Counted from the stretch's first letter, positions 9,237 to 18,002 are shown. The stretch: DNA of 64,000 nt from SZUA-36 sp963727635 (GCA_963727635.1 CAVSHP010000024.1:124001-188000), one strand, 5' to 3'. Notes: a model not told the origin generated them from the letters alone. Translations and numbers: made by a program.

Positions 9237-10298
9237 ATGAGGATTCAGACGATGAAGTATGGGCATACGCAAGACAGGCGATTTGAAAGGCCATCGCCAA
9301 ATTGCCTGCGAATTGTGCTGGCCGGCCTGGCCTGCCTTGTGCTGGCCGGACCTGCCTTTGCGGATGAACTGGAGACCTGTATGCAGGAGATGTTGCTGCA
9401 TTCCAGTGACGCAACCACCGTCGGGGAATTACGCAGCCGTTGTACGCAACAGCTAGAGCAAGAAACCAGGGTTGAACAGGACAGCGACGCACCGGTGGTT
9501 GTCGTCGACCGCCTTAAAGAGGACAGGCAGAATGTTCTCCAGCCATTTACGGTGATGGCCCACCGGCCCAATTACTTCCTCGCGGGTGCATACAACGCCA
9601 AGGGTTATAATCCGACTCTTTTCCGGGAGCAATACAGTGATCCATCGATCACGTTTGACAAGGTCGAAGCCCAGTTCCAGATCAGTCTGAAAGTACCCCT
9701 GGGTATCGGCGTGTTCAACAGGTTCGACGTCTATGCGGGGTACACCAACCGTTCCTTCTGGCAGTTCTATAACCAGGATATTTCAAAACCGTTCAGGGAA
9801 ACCAACCACGAACCCGAGGTGTGGGCGCAATTCGCCCCATCCTGGGAGATTTTCGGGTTCACGAACCTGGCCAATTCGATCGGGCTGGTGCATCAGTCCA
9901 ATGGTCAGGGCGGCGTGCTTTCCCGTAGCTGGAACCGTGTCTTTGCCAATTTCGTATTTGCGAAGGGCAACTTTGCCATCGACTTCAAACCCTGGATCAG
10001 GCTTTCGGAAAATCCGGCTAAAGACGATAACCCGGATATTACCGATTACCTCGGGCATTACGAGATACGCGCCGGATACAAGTGGAATGACCAGGTTTTC
10101 AGCCTGATGTCACGCAATAACCTCGAGTCCGGTTTCAAGCGGGGCGCGGTCGAGGCGGGCTGGAGTTTTCCGCTGTGGAAGTACCCCTATCTGAAGGGTT
10201 ATATCCAGTATTTCTATGGCTACGGAGAGAGTTTGATTGACTACGACAATCGTGTAAACCGTATAGGTATAGGCATTTCACTGAACGACTGGTTGTAG
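9237..10298 (+). CDS. pldA: Outer-membrane phospholipase A (OMPLA)
   Basis: A 353-residue outer-membrane phospholipase A1/A2. After an N-terminal segment and a signal peptide (LAGLACLVLAGPAFA), the central motif LVHQSNGQGG followed by SRSWNRV carries the catalytic His and Ser of the family, and YKWNDQVFSLMSRNN matches the conserved C-terminal strands. OMPLA is a 12-stranded barrel activated by dimerisation and calcium when the outer membrane is disturbed. I prefer the ATG at 9237, though one at 9252 is also possible; both leave an unusually long region ahead of the hydrophobic core. It follows the PLD-like lipoprotein by 22 bp. Confidence 0.88.
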   Translation: MRIQTMKYGHTQDRRFERPSPNCLRIVLAGLACLVLAGPAFADELETCMQEMLLHSSDATTVGELRSRCTQQLEQETRVEQDSDAPVVVVDRLKEDRQNVLQPFTVMAHRPNYFLAGAYNAKGYNPTLFREQYSDPSITFDKVEAQFQISLKVPLGIGVFNRFDVYAGYTNRSFWQFYNQDISKPFRETNHEPEVWAQFAPSWEIFGFTNLANSIGLVHQSNGQGGVLSRSWNRVFANFVFAKGNFAIDFKPWIRLSENPAKDDNPDITDYLGHYEIRAGYKWNDQVFSLMSRNNLESGFKRGAVEAGWSFPLWKYPYLKGYIQYFYGYGESLIDYDNRVNRIGIGISLNDWL

Positions 10299-10319
10299 GT
10301 GCGTAACGGCTACTGCTGC

Positions 10320-10895
10320 TTAAATCTCTGGCTTTTCCGTTTTCCGGACCTGGATCAGGCTTTCCTTTTCCGGGTTTTTGCCGCGCCGGTCCTTGTAGTA
10401 TTCACGGATGAGCCTGAAATCCGCCTCGATATCGTCGCTTGGGTAAAACAAGCCGCCTATTCCCAACTGCTTGTTCGGATAGTCAAAGTAAGCCATCACG
10501 ACGGGCACGTTGGCGGCACGGGCGATGGCGTGAAAACCGGTTTTCCAGTGATCGGTTGCGCTGCGGGTGCCTTCAGGTGCGAGCGCCAGGACCAGGTGCT
10601 CTGAACGATCGAACAGAGCGGTCATTTGTTGAATATAATTTTGCCTGCCGTCACGTTTTACCGCCACGCCGCCAATCGCACGGAAGTACCAGCCAAGAGG
10701 CCAGCGGAACAGGCTGTGCTTGCCCAGCCAGCTGACTTTTAAGCGGATGGCCCAGGCGGCCAGGATACCCAGCGGGAAATCCCAGTTGCTGGTATGCGGA
10801 GCGGCGATTGCCACGTACTTGTCGATAGCGGGTAAATCTGCATCGAGTGACCAACCGAGTTTGCCGAGTAACCAGTGCGAAAATCGCGCTAGCAC
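10320..10895 (-). CDS. 1-acylglycerol-3-phosphate acyltransferase family protein
   Basis: A compact PlsC-type acyltransferase of about 191 residues. The catalytic H-x4-D motif reads HTSNWD and the acceptor-binding motif reads APEGTRS. Members of this short branch are often annotated as glycerol acyltransferases and may act on lysophospholipids. The GTG at 10895, preceded by an AGGA-like site (AGGACGG), gives a start 10 bp after the ubiB stop; longer in-frame starts would run inside ubiB. Expressed as the distal gene of the ubiE-ubiJ-ubiB run, it ends convergently 22 bp from pldA. Confidence 0.78.
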   Translation of the reverse strand: MLARFSHWLLGKLGWSLDADLPAIDKYVAIAAPHTSNWDFPLGILAAWAIRLKVSWLGKHSLFRWPLGWYFRAIGGVAVKRDGRQNYIQQMTALFDRSEHLVLALAPEGTRSATDHWKTGFHAIARAANVPVVMAYFDYPNKQLGIGGLFYPSDDIEADFRLIREYYKDRRGKNPEKESLIQVRKTEKPEI

Positions 10896-10905
10896 GTCAC
10901 CCGTC

Positions 10906-12561
10906 CTATTTGAGAGCTTTGAAGATCTGCCAGCCACCCAGGGCCAGCAATACAATGCCGGGTGTCGAAAAGCCCCAGACGTACCAGGGGCCGGTTTCCA
11001 TCGCGATCAGGATCGCACCGGGAATGGCCAGTGCGCCGCCGGCCAACGCATGCTGGATTTTTCGGTACGCGGCAGTTTGTTCCTGTCTTGCCCTGGCCGC
11101 GTCTTCCGATGCCGTGCGGGTCAGTAGTTGACCGCTGTTGGCCTTGACCAGGAAGTCGTGGACGAGCCCCGGAATTTCAGGGGCTTCGGCCAGCCAGCCG
11201 GGCAGACGCTCGCGCAATTCCTGCGAAATGTTTTCGAAGTTATGTCTTTCCCTGAGGATGGTTTCAAGCTCGGGTTTGGCCACCGACCAGATATCCAGTT
11301 CCGGGTCGAGTTGCCGGCCCAAACCTTCGATATTCAGCAGGGTTTTCTGCAACATCAGCAACTGCGGTTGCAGGGTAAGTTGGAATCGGTGTGCCACATG
11401 GAAGAGATCAAACAGCAATTTGCCAAAAGACACTTCGTTCAGGGGGCGGGTGAAATTTGGTTCCCCGACCGTTCTGACGGCAGCCTCGAGTTCGTCCAGG
11501 CGGGTGTTCGCCGGCACCCAGCCGGCGTCGATATGCAGGGCCGCAACGCGCCGGTAATTCTGATTGAAAAGCGCCTTGAAGTTCTCGGCGATGTAATACA
11601 GGTCTTTCGGTGACAGGCTGGCGACGATGCCAAAATCCATGGCGATGAAGGATGGGTCATCCGGGTTGCTGGCGTCCACCAGTATATTGCCGGGGTGCAT
11701 ATCGGCGTGAAACAGGTTGTCGCGGAACACCTGGGTGTAAAAAACCCGGATACCACGACGCGCCAGGCGCTTCAGGTTGACGCCGTGCTCACGCAGACCC
11801 TCGATATCGCCGACCGGCAGACCGGACACACGTTCCATGACCATGACCCGCCGTTTGCACCATTTCCAGTACACTTCCGGGATATACAGGTCCCTCGAAC
11901 CCTTGAAATTACGCCGCAGCATCGATGCATTGGCAGCTTCGCGCTGCATATCCAGTTCATCGAAGACCACACTTTCGAATTCACGCACCACTTCAAGCGG
12001 CTGAATCCGCGCGCCGCCCTGCAGGAATTTCTCCGCAATTGCAGCAATGGACTTGAGCAGGTCGATATCCTTGCGCAGCTGTCTTTCGATACCGGGCCGC
12101 ACCACCTTGACCACCGCTTGCCGGCCGTCGTGCAGGGTGGCCGGGTGGACCTGGGCAATCGAGGCCGAGGCCAGCGGCCGGGTATCGAAGGAGGCGAAAA
12201 TCGTATCGACCGGTTCACCCAGCGCCTTCTCGATAATTTCACGGGCCTGCTCGCCGGGGAAAGGCGGGACCTGGTCCTGCAGAAGCGCCAATTCGTCGGC
12301 GATATCCAGCGGCAGCAGATCCCTGCGGGTGGAGAGTATCTGCCCGAATTTCACATACACCGGGCCCAGTTCCTGCAGCGCCAGGCGTAAGCGTTCGCCC
12401 CGCGCCAGCCCGGATACATCCTTGCTGTTCGGGATAAACACGCGCAGCCAGCGCACGGGGCCGGGTAAGCGGTCCGTGTTGAACAGTTCATCCAGGCGGT
12501 ATTGCTTCAGGATGACCCCGATGTGCCAGATGCGCAGAAACTGACGCATGCTGTGTATCAC
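10906..12561 (-). CDS. ubiB: UbiB: atypical kinase/ATPase needed for ubiquinone synthesis
   Basis: A 551-residue member of the ABC1/ADCK/UbiB family. The family-specific K-x-G-Q motif is in VKFGQILSTRRDLLP (about 68-82), the alanine-rich loop in LASASIAQVHPA, and the catalytic region in HADMHPGNILV with the metal-binding aspartate in FIAMDFGIV. Two hydrophobic C-terminal segments (GALAIPGAILIA and WYVWGFSTPGIVLLALGG) anchor it to the inner membrane. It supports ubiquinone biosynthesis, probably by helping extract lipid intermediates from the membrane. It overlaps ubiJ by four bases. Confidence 0.95.
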   Translation of the reverse strand: MIHSMRQFLRIWHIGVILKQYRLDELFNTDRLPGPVRWLRVFIPNSKDVSGLARGERLRLALQELGPVYVKFGQILSTRRDLLPLDIADELALLQDQVPPFPGEQAREIIEKALGEPVDTIFASFDTRPLASASIAQVHPATLHDGRQAVVKVVRPGIERQLRKDIDLLKSIAAIAEKFLQGGARIQPLEVVREFESVVFDELDMQREAANASMLRRNFKGSRDLYIPEVYWKWCKRRVMVMERVSGLPVGDIEGLREHGVNLKRLARRGIRVFYTQVFRDNLFHADMHPGNILVDASNPDDPSFIAMDFGIVASLSPKDLYYIAENFKALFNQNYRRVAALHIDAGWVPANTRLDELEAAVRTVGEPNFTRPLNEVSFGKLLFDLFHVAHRFQLTLQPQLLMLQKTLLNIEGLGRQLDPELDIWSVAKPELETILRERHNFENISQELRERLPGWLAEAPEIPGLVHDFLVKANSGQLLTRTASEDAARARQEQTAAYRKIQHALAGGALAIPGAILIAMETGPWYVWGFSTPGIVLLALGGWQIFKALK

Positions 12562-13073
12562 GAACGGCGGTCCTTCAGGATTTCGGATATGACCTTGCTG
12601 GCGCTGCGGGCGGTTTCCCTGGCAGTTTTCGCGCCCTGGCGCAGACCCTGTGCAATCTGGTGTCCGGCGATGTCACCGAACATGCCCGCGAGCGGGCCTT
12701 CCCAGTCCGGTTCGAGCTTACGGAATATCCTCTCAAGATCACGGGCGAGACTCGCGTCGCCGTTGATGTGGACCTTTGACTCCGGCAGACCCCAGTCGGC
12801 TTCCTCGGGTTCGGCCATCTTGAACAGGGCGACCGGTGTGCCGCTGATGACCGTATCGGGCTGCCCCTCCGCCTGCAGACGTACCCGCACGACACCGTGT
12901 TTGAAGGTAAAGAAGAGCGTGATGGCAAGGCCTTCGAGATCGACTTGCAGCAGGCGCCCTTCGAGTTTTTTAACCCGCTCCGGTGACTCCATATCCAGCT
13001 GCAGAAGGTTGTTGATGGCGGTTTCAAGGGCAAACGCGAGCATGCCCGGCAAGGGTGTGATGTAATCAGGCAT
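12558..13073 (-). CDS. ubiJ: UbiJ: SCP2-domain ubiquinone biosynthesis accessory factor
   Basis: A 171-residue protein with an N-terminal SCP2 sterol-carrier-like fold (FALETAINNLLQLD, then LEGLAITLFFTFKHGVVRVRL) and a charged helical C-terminus (QGLRQGAKTARETARS). UbiJ binds the hydrophobic quinone precursors in the soluble Ubi assembly. I chose the ATG at 13073 (MPDYITPLPG); it overlaps the end of ubiE by 8 bp, and the stop overlaps the ubiB start, so ubiE-ubiJ-ubiB are translationally linked as in many gammaproteobacteria. Confidence 0.9.
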   Translation of the reverse strand: MPDYITPLPGMLAFALETAINNLLQLDMESPERVKKLEGRLLQVDLEGLAITLFFTFKHGVVRVRLQAEGQPDTVISGTPVALFKMAEPEEADWGLPESKVHINGDASLARDLERIFRKLEPDWEGPLAGMFGDIAGHQIAQGLRQGAKTARETARSASKVISEILKDRRS

Positions 13074-13836
13074 GGTGACCACTGTGTATGGCAACGACCC
13101 CGCCGGTGAGGTTGCGGTAGGTGACCTTGGTGAAACCGGCATTCACCATCATGTCAGCGAGTTCATCCTGTCCCGGGTGTTTGCGGATGCTCTCGGCCAG
13201 GTAGCGGTAACTGCCTTCGTCATTGGCGACCAGTTTGCCCAGCCTGGGCAACACGCCGAACGAATAACCGTCGTAAATCTTTTTCAGGGGTTCGAACTCA
13301 ACTTTTGAAAACTCGAGGATCATGGCGCGGCCACCGGGCTTGAGGACGCGGTGCATCTCCCTCAGCGCGGCGTTCTGGTCGGTGACGTTACGCAGGCCAA
13401 AGGCAATGGTCACAGCATCAAACTCGCCGTCGGCGAAGGGCAGGTTTTCCGCATTGGCCAGCGAATATTCGATATTGCCGGCAATCCCGCGGTCTTCAAG
13501 GCGTCTGCGGCCAACCGCCAGCATCGCCTCGTTGATGTCGCTCAGCACCACGCTGCCGGATGAGCCGACACGCTTGCTCATCAGCGCCGCGATGTCACCT
13601 GTGCCACCGGCCAGGTCCAGGACCCGTTGCCCGGGGTGGATGTTGCTGATGGCGATAAAATGGCGCTTCCACAAACGGTGAACACCGAAGGACATCAGGT
13701 CGTTCATCAGGTCGTATTTGCCGGCCACGGATTCAAAAACATCGTGCACCAGCCGGGTTTTATCTTCTACCGGTACATCCTGGTAGCCAAAATGGGTGGT
13801 GCCGCCCGAGCCGGATTTTTTGTCTGCCTGTTCCAT
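13066..13836 (-). CDS. ubiE: UbiE: ubiquinone/menaquinone C-methyltransferase
   Basis: A 256-residue SAM-dependent methyltransferase. Visible are the family signature YDLMNDLMSFGVHRLWKR, the SAM-binding VLDLAGGTGDIA, and post-motif FGLRNVTDQ with LKPGGRAMILEFSK. It methylates the ring carbon of 2-polyprenyl-6-methoxybenzoquinol (and of demethylmenaquinol). It is the first gene of the ubiE-ubiJ-ubiB set. Upstream lies a 575-bp palindromic repeat that separates it from hslU; in relatives these two loci are usually close. Confidence 0.95.
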   Translation of the reverse strand: MEQADKKSGSGGTTHFGYQDVPVEDKTRLVHDVFESVAGKYDLMNDLMSFGVHRLWKRHFIAISNIHPGQRVLDLAGGTGDIAALMSKRVGSSGSVVLSDINEAMLAVGRRRLEDRGIAGNIEYSLANAENLPFADGEFDAVTIAFGLRNVTDQNAALREMHRVLKPGGRAMILEFSKVEFEPLKKIYDGYSFGVLPRLGKLVANDEGSYRYLAESIRKHPGQDELADMMVNAGFTKVTYRNLTGGVVAIHSGHHA

Positions 13837-14055
13837 TGTTTTGACCCGTTTGAAAAAGGCCTATTGTACCTTCACCACGGTTTGACGTGGCGATTTTAAG
13901 CACATTGCGTTAAGTAATCAGCCCGGATTGCCGGGTCGCACATGCCGCTTGATCATATCAGGCATTGTGCGGGCTGATACTTCAATTCCAGCAAAGTTGT
14001 GTACGCCAGGGCCGGGTAGCACCTCGAAACAGAAAACTTGACGAATGTCACCAGA

Positions 14056-14268
14056 ACCCGGCAGGTGGTTGCTGCCTGTGCTCTCATGCCAGCGGTCCCG
14101 GATCGAGATCCGTGACTGCCCTCGCAGCCGGCCGGATCTTAACGGCACCGGCCTCACAGTACATCCTGTACTGGTCGGCCTCGATCGGGCTTCCTGCCCG
14201 ATCGTACCTAATCCGTCCGGCTACTCGGCGCTTCAAAGTTCGCACCAGCCAGCAACCACCTGCCGGGT
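14056..14268. repeat. Palindromic module A, copy 1
   Basis: The ends 14056-14074 (ACCCGGCAGGTGGTTGCTG) and 14250-14268 are perfect 19-bp inverted repeats. Inner segments are also self-complementary (CTCGATCGGGC..GCCCGATCG). It aligns along its length with 43782-44042, which carries an extra internal stretch of about 50 bp. Confidence 0.85.
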
Positions 14269-14300
14269 CTGAACCAGGGTGCACAGCTTTCAGTTGAAGA

Positions 14301-14502
14301 GCTCAGCAGGCTGGGTGGTATTCAGTGCCCATTTATCCGCCGAAGACGGGATTTCGCCCGGGGCGATTTTCAGGAAGAAAATCGAGAGCTGACGGTACAG
14401 GGATGTACCGCCAGCGCGGTCCCGATCAGGCGGAATCCCGGCTGAGGGTAGCCCGCAGGGCCGGATAAGGCTGGGCAGTGAATACCACCCGGCCTGTTGA
14501 GC
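14301..14502. repeat. Palindromic module B, copy 2
   Basis: The arms 14301-14331 and 14472-14502 are inverted repeats, with only a few mismatches over 31 bp. The 202-bp module is the reverse complement of 1392-1594 with scattered substitutions, and it can fold into one long interrupted hairpin. Confidence 0.85.
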
Positions 14503-14558
14503 GCACGGCCTCGAATTGAAGCCGAAAAAATGTATACAACGTTGCCGTAAATTGACAG

Positions 14559-15908
14559 TTAGAGGATATAACGGCTCAGGTCTTCGTTCTCGGCCAGCGC
14601 GCTGAGGTGCTTGTCGACATAGGCGGCGTCCAGCACGATGGACTCGCCGCTGCGGTCCGGCGCCTCGAAGGATATGCTGTCGAGCAGACGTTCGAGGATG
14701 GTGTGCAAACGCCGTGCGCCAATATTCTCGGTTGACTCGTTGACCTGTGCGGCGATTTCGGCGATACGTCTTACCGCGCTTTCGCCGAACTTCAGATCGT
14801 ATCCTTCGGTTGCCATCAGGGCGGTGTATTGCTGGGTCAATGACGCCTTGGGTTCGGTCAGAATACGGGTGAAGTCATCCGCGTTCAGGGCGCGTAATTC
14901 CACCCGGATCGGCAAACGCCCCTGCAATTCGGGGATCAGGTCCGATGGCTTGGCGAGGTGGAATGCACCGGAGGCAATAAACAGCATGTGATCGGTTTTG
15001 ACCATGCCGTAACGCGTGGATACCGTACAGCCTTCCACCAGCGGCAACAGGTCGCGCTGTACGCCTTCGCGTGACACATCGGCGCCGGCGTATTCGCTGC
15101 GCTTGGCAACCTTGTCCAACTCATCGATAAAGACGATGCCATTCTGCTGGGCCGCTTCGAGCGCCTGCTGCTTGATCTCGTCGTCGTTGATCAGCTTCGC
15201 CGATTCCTCTTCGATCAGAATGGGCATGGCGTCCTTGATACGCATCTTGCGTTTCCTCGGTTTGCTGCCGCCCATGTTCTGGAACATGCTCTGCAACTGG
15301 TTGGCCATCTCCTCCATGCCGGGGGGCGTCATGATCTCGACACCGATTTGCGTGGTGGCTTCGAATTCGATTTCCCGGTCGTCCAGTTCTCCGGCCAGCA
15401 ATTTGCGTAACATTTTCTGACGTGTCGAAGCGTGGCTGTCACTGCCGTGTTCAAGGGCGGGTTCGGGTTCGTTGGCAAAACCGATGCCTGTTGGTTTTGG
15501 CAGCAGGATATCCAGTATGCGGTCACGCGCCGCATCTTCAGCACGCGCACCGACCTTGGCTACCGCCTGCTCGCGCAGCATGTTGACGGAGAAATCGACC
15601 AGGTCGCGGATGATGGATTCAACGTCCTTGCCGACGTAACCCACCTCGGTGAACTTGGTCGCTTCAACCTTGATAAAGGGTGCGTTGGCCAGCTTGGCCA
15701 GACGCCGCGCGATTTCGGTTTTGCCGACGCCGGTGGGACCGATCATCAGGATGTTCTTGGGTGTAATTTCATTACGCAATTCTTCATCGACCTGCATCCG
15801 GCGCCAGCGGTTACGCAGGGCGATGGCGACGGCGCGCTTGGCGTCCGATTGGCTGATGATGTGTTCGTCCAGTTCCTGGACGATTTCACGCGGGGTCATT
15901 TGTGACAT
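14559..15908 (-). CDS. hslU: HslU: ATPase subunit of the HslUV protease
   Basis: A 449-residue AAA+ unfoldase. Present are the N-terminal TPREIVQELDEHIISQ, Walker A GPTGVGKTEIARR (about 54-66), the pore region KVEATKFTEVGYVGKDVE, the inserted I-domain with its charged stretch PRKRKMRIKDAM, Walker B GIVFIDELDKVAKR and the C-terminal DLSRYIL tail that inserts into HslV. It unfolds substrates and feeds them to HslV in the cytoplasm. It follows hslV directly with no gap. Its stop codon lies 2 bp from a large palindromic repeat. Confidence 0.97.
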   Translation of the reverse strand: MSQMTPREIVQELDEHIISQSDAKRAVAIALRNRWRRMQVDEELRNEITPKNILMIGPTGVGKTEIARRLAKLANAPFIKVEATKFTEVGYVGKDVESIIRDLVDFSVNMLREQAVAKVGARAEDAARDRILDILLPKPTGIGFANEPEPALEHGSDSHASTRQKMLRKLLAGELDDREIEFEATTQIGVEIMTPPGMEEMANQLQSMFQNMGGSKPRKRKMRIKDAMPILIEEESAKLINDDEIKQQALEAAQQNGIVFIDELDKVAKRSEYAGADVSREGVQRDLLPLVEGCTVSTRYGMVKTDHMLFIASGAFHLAKPSDLIPELQGRLPIRVELRALNADDFTRILTEPKASLTQQYTALMATEGYDLKFGESAVRRIAEIAAQVNESTENIGARRLHTILERLLDSISFEAPDRSGESIVLDAAYVDKHLSALAENEDLSRYIL

Positions 15909-16451
15909 TTATTCGATATCCAGTGTTTCAATAATGATGTTGTCATTGGTGTAGATGCAGATGTCGGAGGCGATCTTCAACGACTGTCTGACGATTTCCT
16001 CTGCGTCCAGTTCCGTGCCGTCCAGGTAGGCCATTGCCGCGGATTGCGCAAATGGGCCGCCGGAGCCGATGGCGATCAGGCCGTTTTCCGGTTCGATGAC
16101 ATCGCCATTGCCGGAAATCAGCAGCGAGTTTTCCCTGTCGGCAATTGCCAGCAGCGCTTCCAGGCGTCTCAGCATCCGGTCGGTGCGCCAGTCTTTTGCC
16201 ATTTCCACCGCTGCGCGCACGAGGTTGCCGGAATATTTCTCCAGCTTGCCTTCAAACCGTTCAAACAGGGTGAAAGCATCGGCGGTAGCGCCTGCGAACC
16301 CGGCGATGACCTGCTCCTTGTACATGCGCCGCACTTTACGTGCGTTGGATTTCATCACGGTATTGCCCAACGTAACCTGGCCGTCCCCGCCCATGACCAC
16401 CTTGTTGCCCCTGCGCACCGAGCAGATGGTTGTTCCCCGATATTGTTCCAC
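15909..16451 (-). CDS. hslV: HslV: peptidase subunit of the HslUV protease
   Basis: A 180-residue N-terminal-threonine peptidase of the proteasome-beta fold. The start is GTG at 16451, preceded by an AGGAG site; the product begins MEQYRGTTICSVRRG, and processing before TTI would expose the catalytic threonine. Conserved VVMGGDGQVTLGN and AIGSGGPFAQSAA blocks follow. HslV forms the double hexamer capped by HslU. A longer upstream open frame (to 16508) lacks conservation. The hslV stop touches the hslU start. Confidence 0.96.
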   Translation of the reverse strand: MEQYRGTTICSVRRGNKVVMGGDGQVTLGNTVMKSNARKVRRMYKEQVIAGFAGATADAFTLFERFEGKLEKYSGNLVRAAVEMAKDWRTDRMLRRLEALLAIADRENSLLISGNGDVIEPENGLIAIGSGGPFAQSAAMAYLDGTELDAEEIVRQSLKIASDICIYTNDNIIIETLDIE

Positions 16452-16553
16452 GCGATACTCCTGATAACTGCGTGAGACAAACGTGGGGATACCTGCAGAT
16501 AATTGCAAGCATGGCGTAAACTAAGTACGCGGAATGGCTTACGGGGACGGTGT

Positions 16554-17162
16554 GTGGAATTTTTAATTGAAGTTGTTTGGGCTACTTTGCTGGTGGGTGT
16601 GCCGGTTGGCGCTTTCACTTTGGCGCTGGTCTGGTGGGCCTTGCAAGGGGGGCATCTCAAGGAGTCCACGAATACCAACGCCCTCATGCGTGAAATGAAA
16701 GCGATGGCCCGGTCCGATAAAAAGAATAAAAAAGATAAAAAAAATGATGCCGAATGGAAAAAAGAAAATCTGCATCCGCTGCGGAAAAAATGGGCGAAAT
16801 TTGGCGGAGGCTTCTATGGCATCGTGGCTTTTTTTACCTATATCGTCGTCGAGACGCTTGAAGTGATCGACATGATCACGCATCTGGGCGGTTTAATCGA
16901 CTTTATAAAACACCTCAGCCTGGACGTCATCATAAAGATGTTCGTGCAGGCATTGATGAACTTTATTACCGCGATCGCCTGGCCGGTTTACTGGATAGAG
17001 CGTATCGAAACACACCAGGTCTGGGTATGGTTCGTGATGGCCTATGCAGGATATTGGGTTGGCCTGAAGTTGGCCCAGGTGTTGATACAGCGGCGTTCAC
17101 AGATCGGTCGACTGAGCTTGCAAAAAATAACGTTTAATATTAATCCCAGAGAGTCAGTTTAA
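16554..17162 (+). CDS. Uncharacterised inner-membrane protein with Lys-rich segment
   Basis: I do not recognise this protein. From a GTG at 16554 it has about 202 residues: an N-terminal membrane helix (VVWATLLVGVPVGAFTLALVWWAL), a very basic cytoplasmic-looking stretch (SDKKNKKDKKND), then three or four hydrophobic segments (YGIVAFFTYIVVETLEVI, ALMNFITAIAWPVYWI, VWVWFVMAYAGYWVGL). An upstream in-frame ATG at 16503 is possible; I prefer the GTG because a GGGGAC site precedes it and membrane character starts there. It is divergent from hslV and ends 68 bp before an aquaporin gene. Confidence 0.6.
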   Translation: MEFLIEVVWATLLVGVPVGAFTLALVWWALQGGHLKESTNTNALMREMKAMARSDKKNKKDKKNDAEWKKENLHPLRKKWAKFGGGFYGIVAFFTYIVVETLEVIDMITHLGGLIDFIKHLSLDVIIKMFVQALMNFITAIAWPVYWIERIETHQVWVWFVMAYAGYWVGLKLAQVLIQRRSQIGRLSLQKITFNINPRESV

Positions 17163-17230
17163 ATGCCTCTGCCGCAGTATAAAATGCGGTTTGAACCCGG
17201 GTGCAATATCAATTGATTCGGGAGGAAAAA

Positions 17231-17920
17231 ATGAGTTTGAGTAAACGATCTGCGGCCGAGTTCATCGGCACATTCTGGTTGGTTTTGGGTGGTTGTGGCA
17301 GCGCCGTGCTGGCCGCCGGATTGCCCGATGTCGGTATTGGTTACGCTGGGTGTGGCGCTGGCCTTTGGTCTGACGGTCCTGACCATGGCATTTGCCATCG
17401 GCCATATTTCAGGTTGTCACCTGAACCCGGCGGTTACACTCGGTCTGACGGTCGCCGGCCGCTTTAAAAGCTCCGACGCGCCTGCATACATGATCGCACA
17501 GGTGCTGGGCGCAATCCTCGCATCCGCCGTATTGCTTCTATATCGCCAGCGGGGCGGAAGGTTATGCCGGTGGCCTTGCCTCCAACGGTTTTGGTGCGCA
17601 TTCACCGCAGGGCTATTCAATGGGGGCTGCCATCGTCACCGAAGTCGTCATGACCATGATGTTCCTGTTGATCATCCTCGGCGCCACCGACAAACGTGCA
17701 CCCGCAGGTTTTGCGCCGATAGCCATCGGTCTCGGCTTGACCCTGATTCACCTGGTCAGTATTCCTGTGACCAATACCTCGGTCAACCCGGCGCGCAGCA
17801 CCGGGCCCGCATTGTTCGAAGGCGGGATCGCGCTGCAGCAGTTGTGGATGTTCTGGGTTGCGCCAATGATCGGTGCCGTAATTGCCGCGTTCGATTTACA
17901 AGTTGTTTGAAAAAGAATAA
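17231..17920 (+). CDS. aqpZ: Aquaporin Z-type channel (frameshifted, three shifts)
   Basis: A major-intrinsic-protein channel of about 229 residues broken by frameshifts. The start MSLSKRSAAEFIGTFWLVLGG at 17231 has a GGAGG site. The first NPA box, GHISGCHLNPAVTLGL, is in a second frame, and the second, NTSVNPARSTGPALF, in a third; the C-terminus (IYKLFEKE) returns in yet another shift ending at 17920. SVNPARSTGPA with HISG-HLNPAV is typical of water-selective AqpZ rather than GlpF. Shifts fall at about 17320, 17540-17610 and 17890. The total length is a multiple of three, as expected if the indels cancel. A strong terminator follows 8 bp later. Confidence 0.82.
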
Positions 17921-17928
17921 CAAAAAAG

Positions 17929-17959
17929 CCCCGCTCCAGAACCGGAGCGGGGTTTTTTT
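17929..17959. terminator. Bidirectional Rho-independent terminator
   Basis: A perfect 9-bp stem CCCCGCTCC / GGAGCGGGG (17929-17937 and 17944-17952) with a 6-base loop, followed by seven T on the plus strand and preceded by an A-run that supplies T on the minus strand. It ends aqpZ and can also serve convergent xerC. Confidence 0.93.
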
Positions 17960-18002
17960 CGTTGTAAATCCCGCTGCACCAGCAAAGATTCCGCTTAATC
18001 CC

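Larger units (their letters stand above)
13982..14556. repeat. Composite palindromic repeat, locus 2 (complete)
   Basis: The 575-bp unit fills most of the gene-free stretch 13837-14558. Its termini, 13982-14004 and 14532-14556, are imperfect inverted repeats (TCAATT..AGCAA.GTTGT.TAC). Between them lie module A (14056-14268), a linker (14269-14300, with GTGCACAGCTTTCAGTTGAA) and module B (14301-14502), each a palindrome in its own right. The right terminus ends 2 bp before the hslU stop codon. Relatives are at 1341-1683 (inverted, no A) and 43709-44088 (A, no B). The remainder, 13837-13981, shows nothing clear. Short open frames here are not credible genes. Confidence 0.85.

Noticed and set aside
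13918..14297. Short open frames on both strands in the palindromic region, including pairs with a shared LPGPGV-N-AGI stretch also near 1640
   Set aside because: They are translations of the repeat's terminus and module A in different copies. No start signals, codon bias or protein-family features support coding; similarity is explained by DNA repeat homology.
13982..14556. Interpretation of the repeats as integron attC sites, since they follow stop codons and are palindromic
   Set aside because: The attC core consensus (RYYYAAC/GTTRRRY) is not seen at the termini, no integrase is nearby, and the upstream genes are housekeeping genes in their normal contexts.
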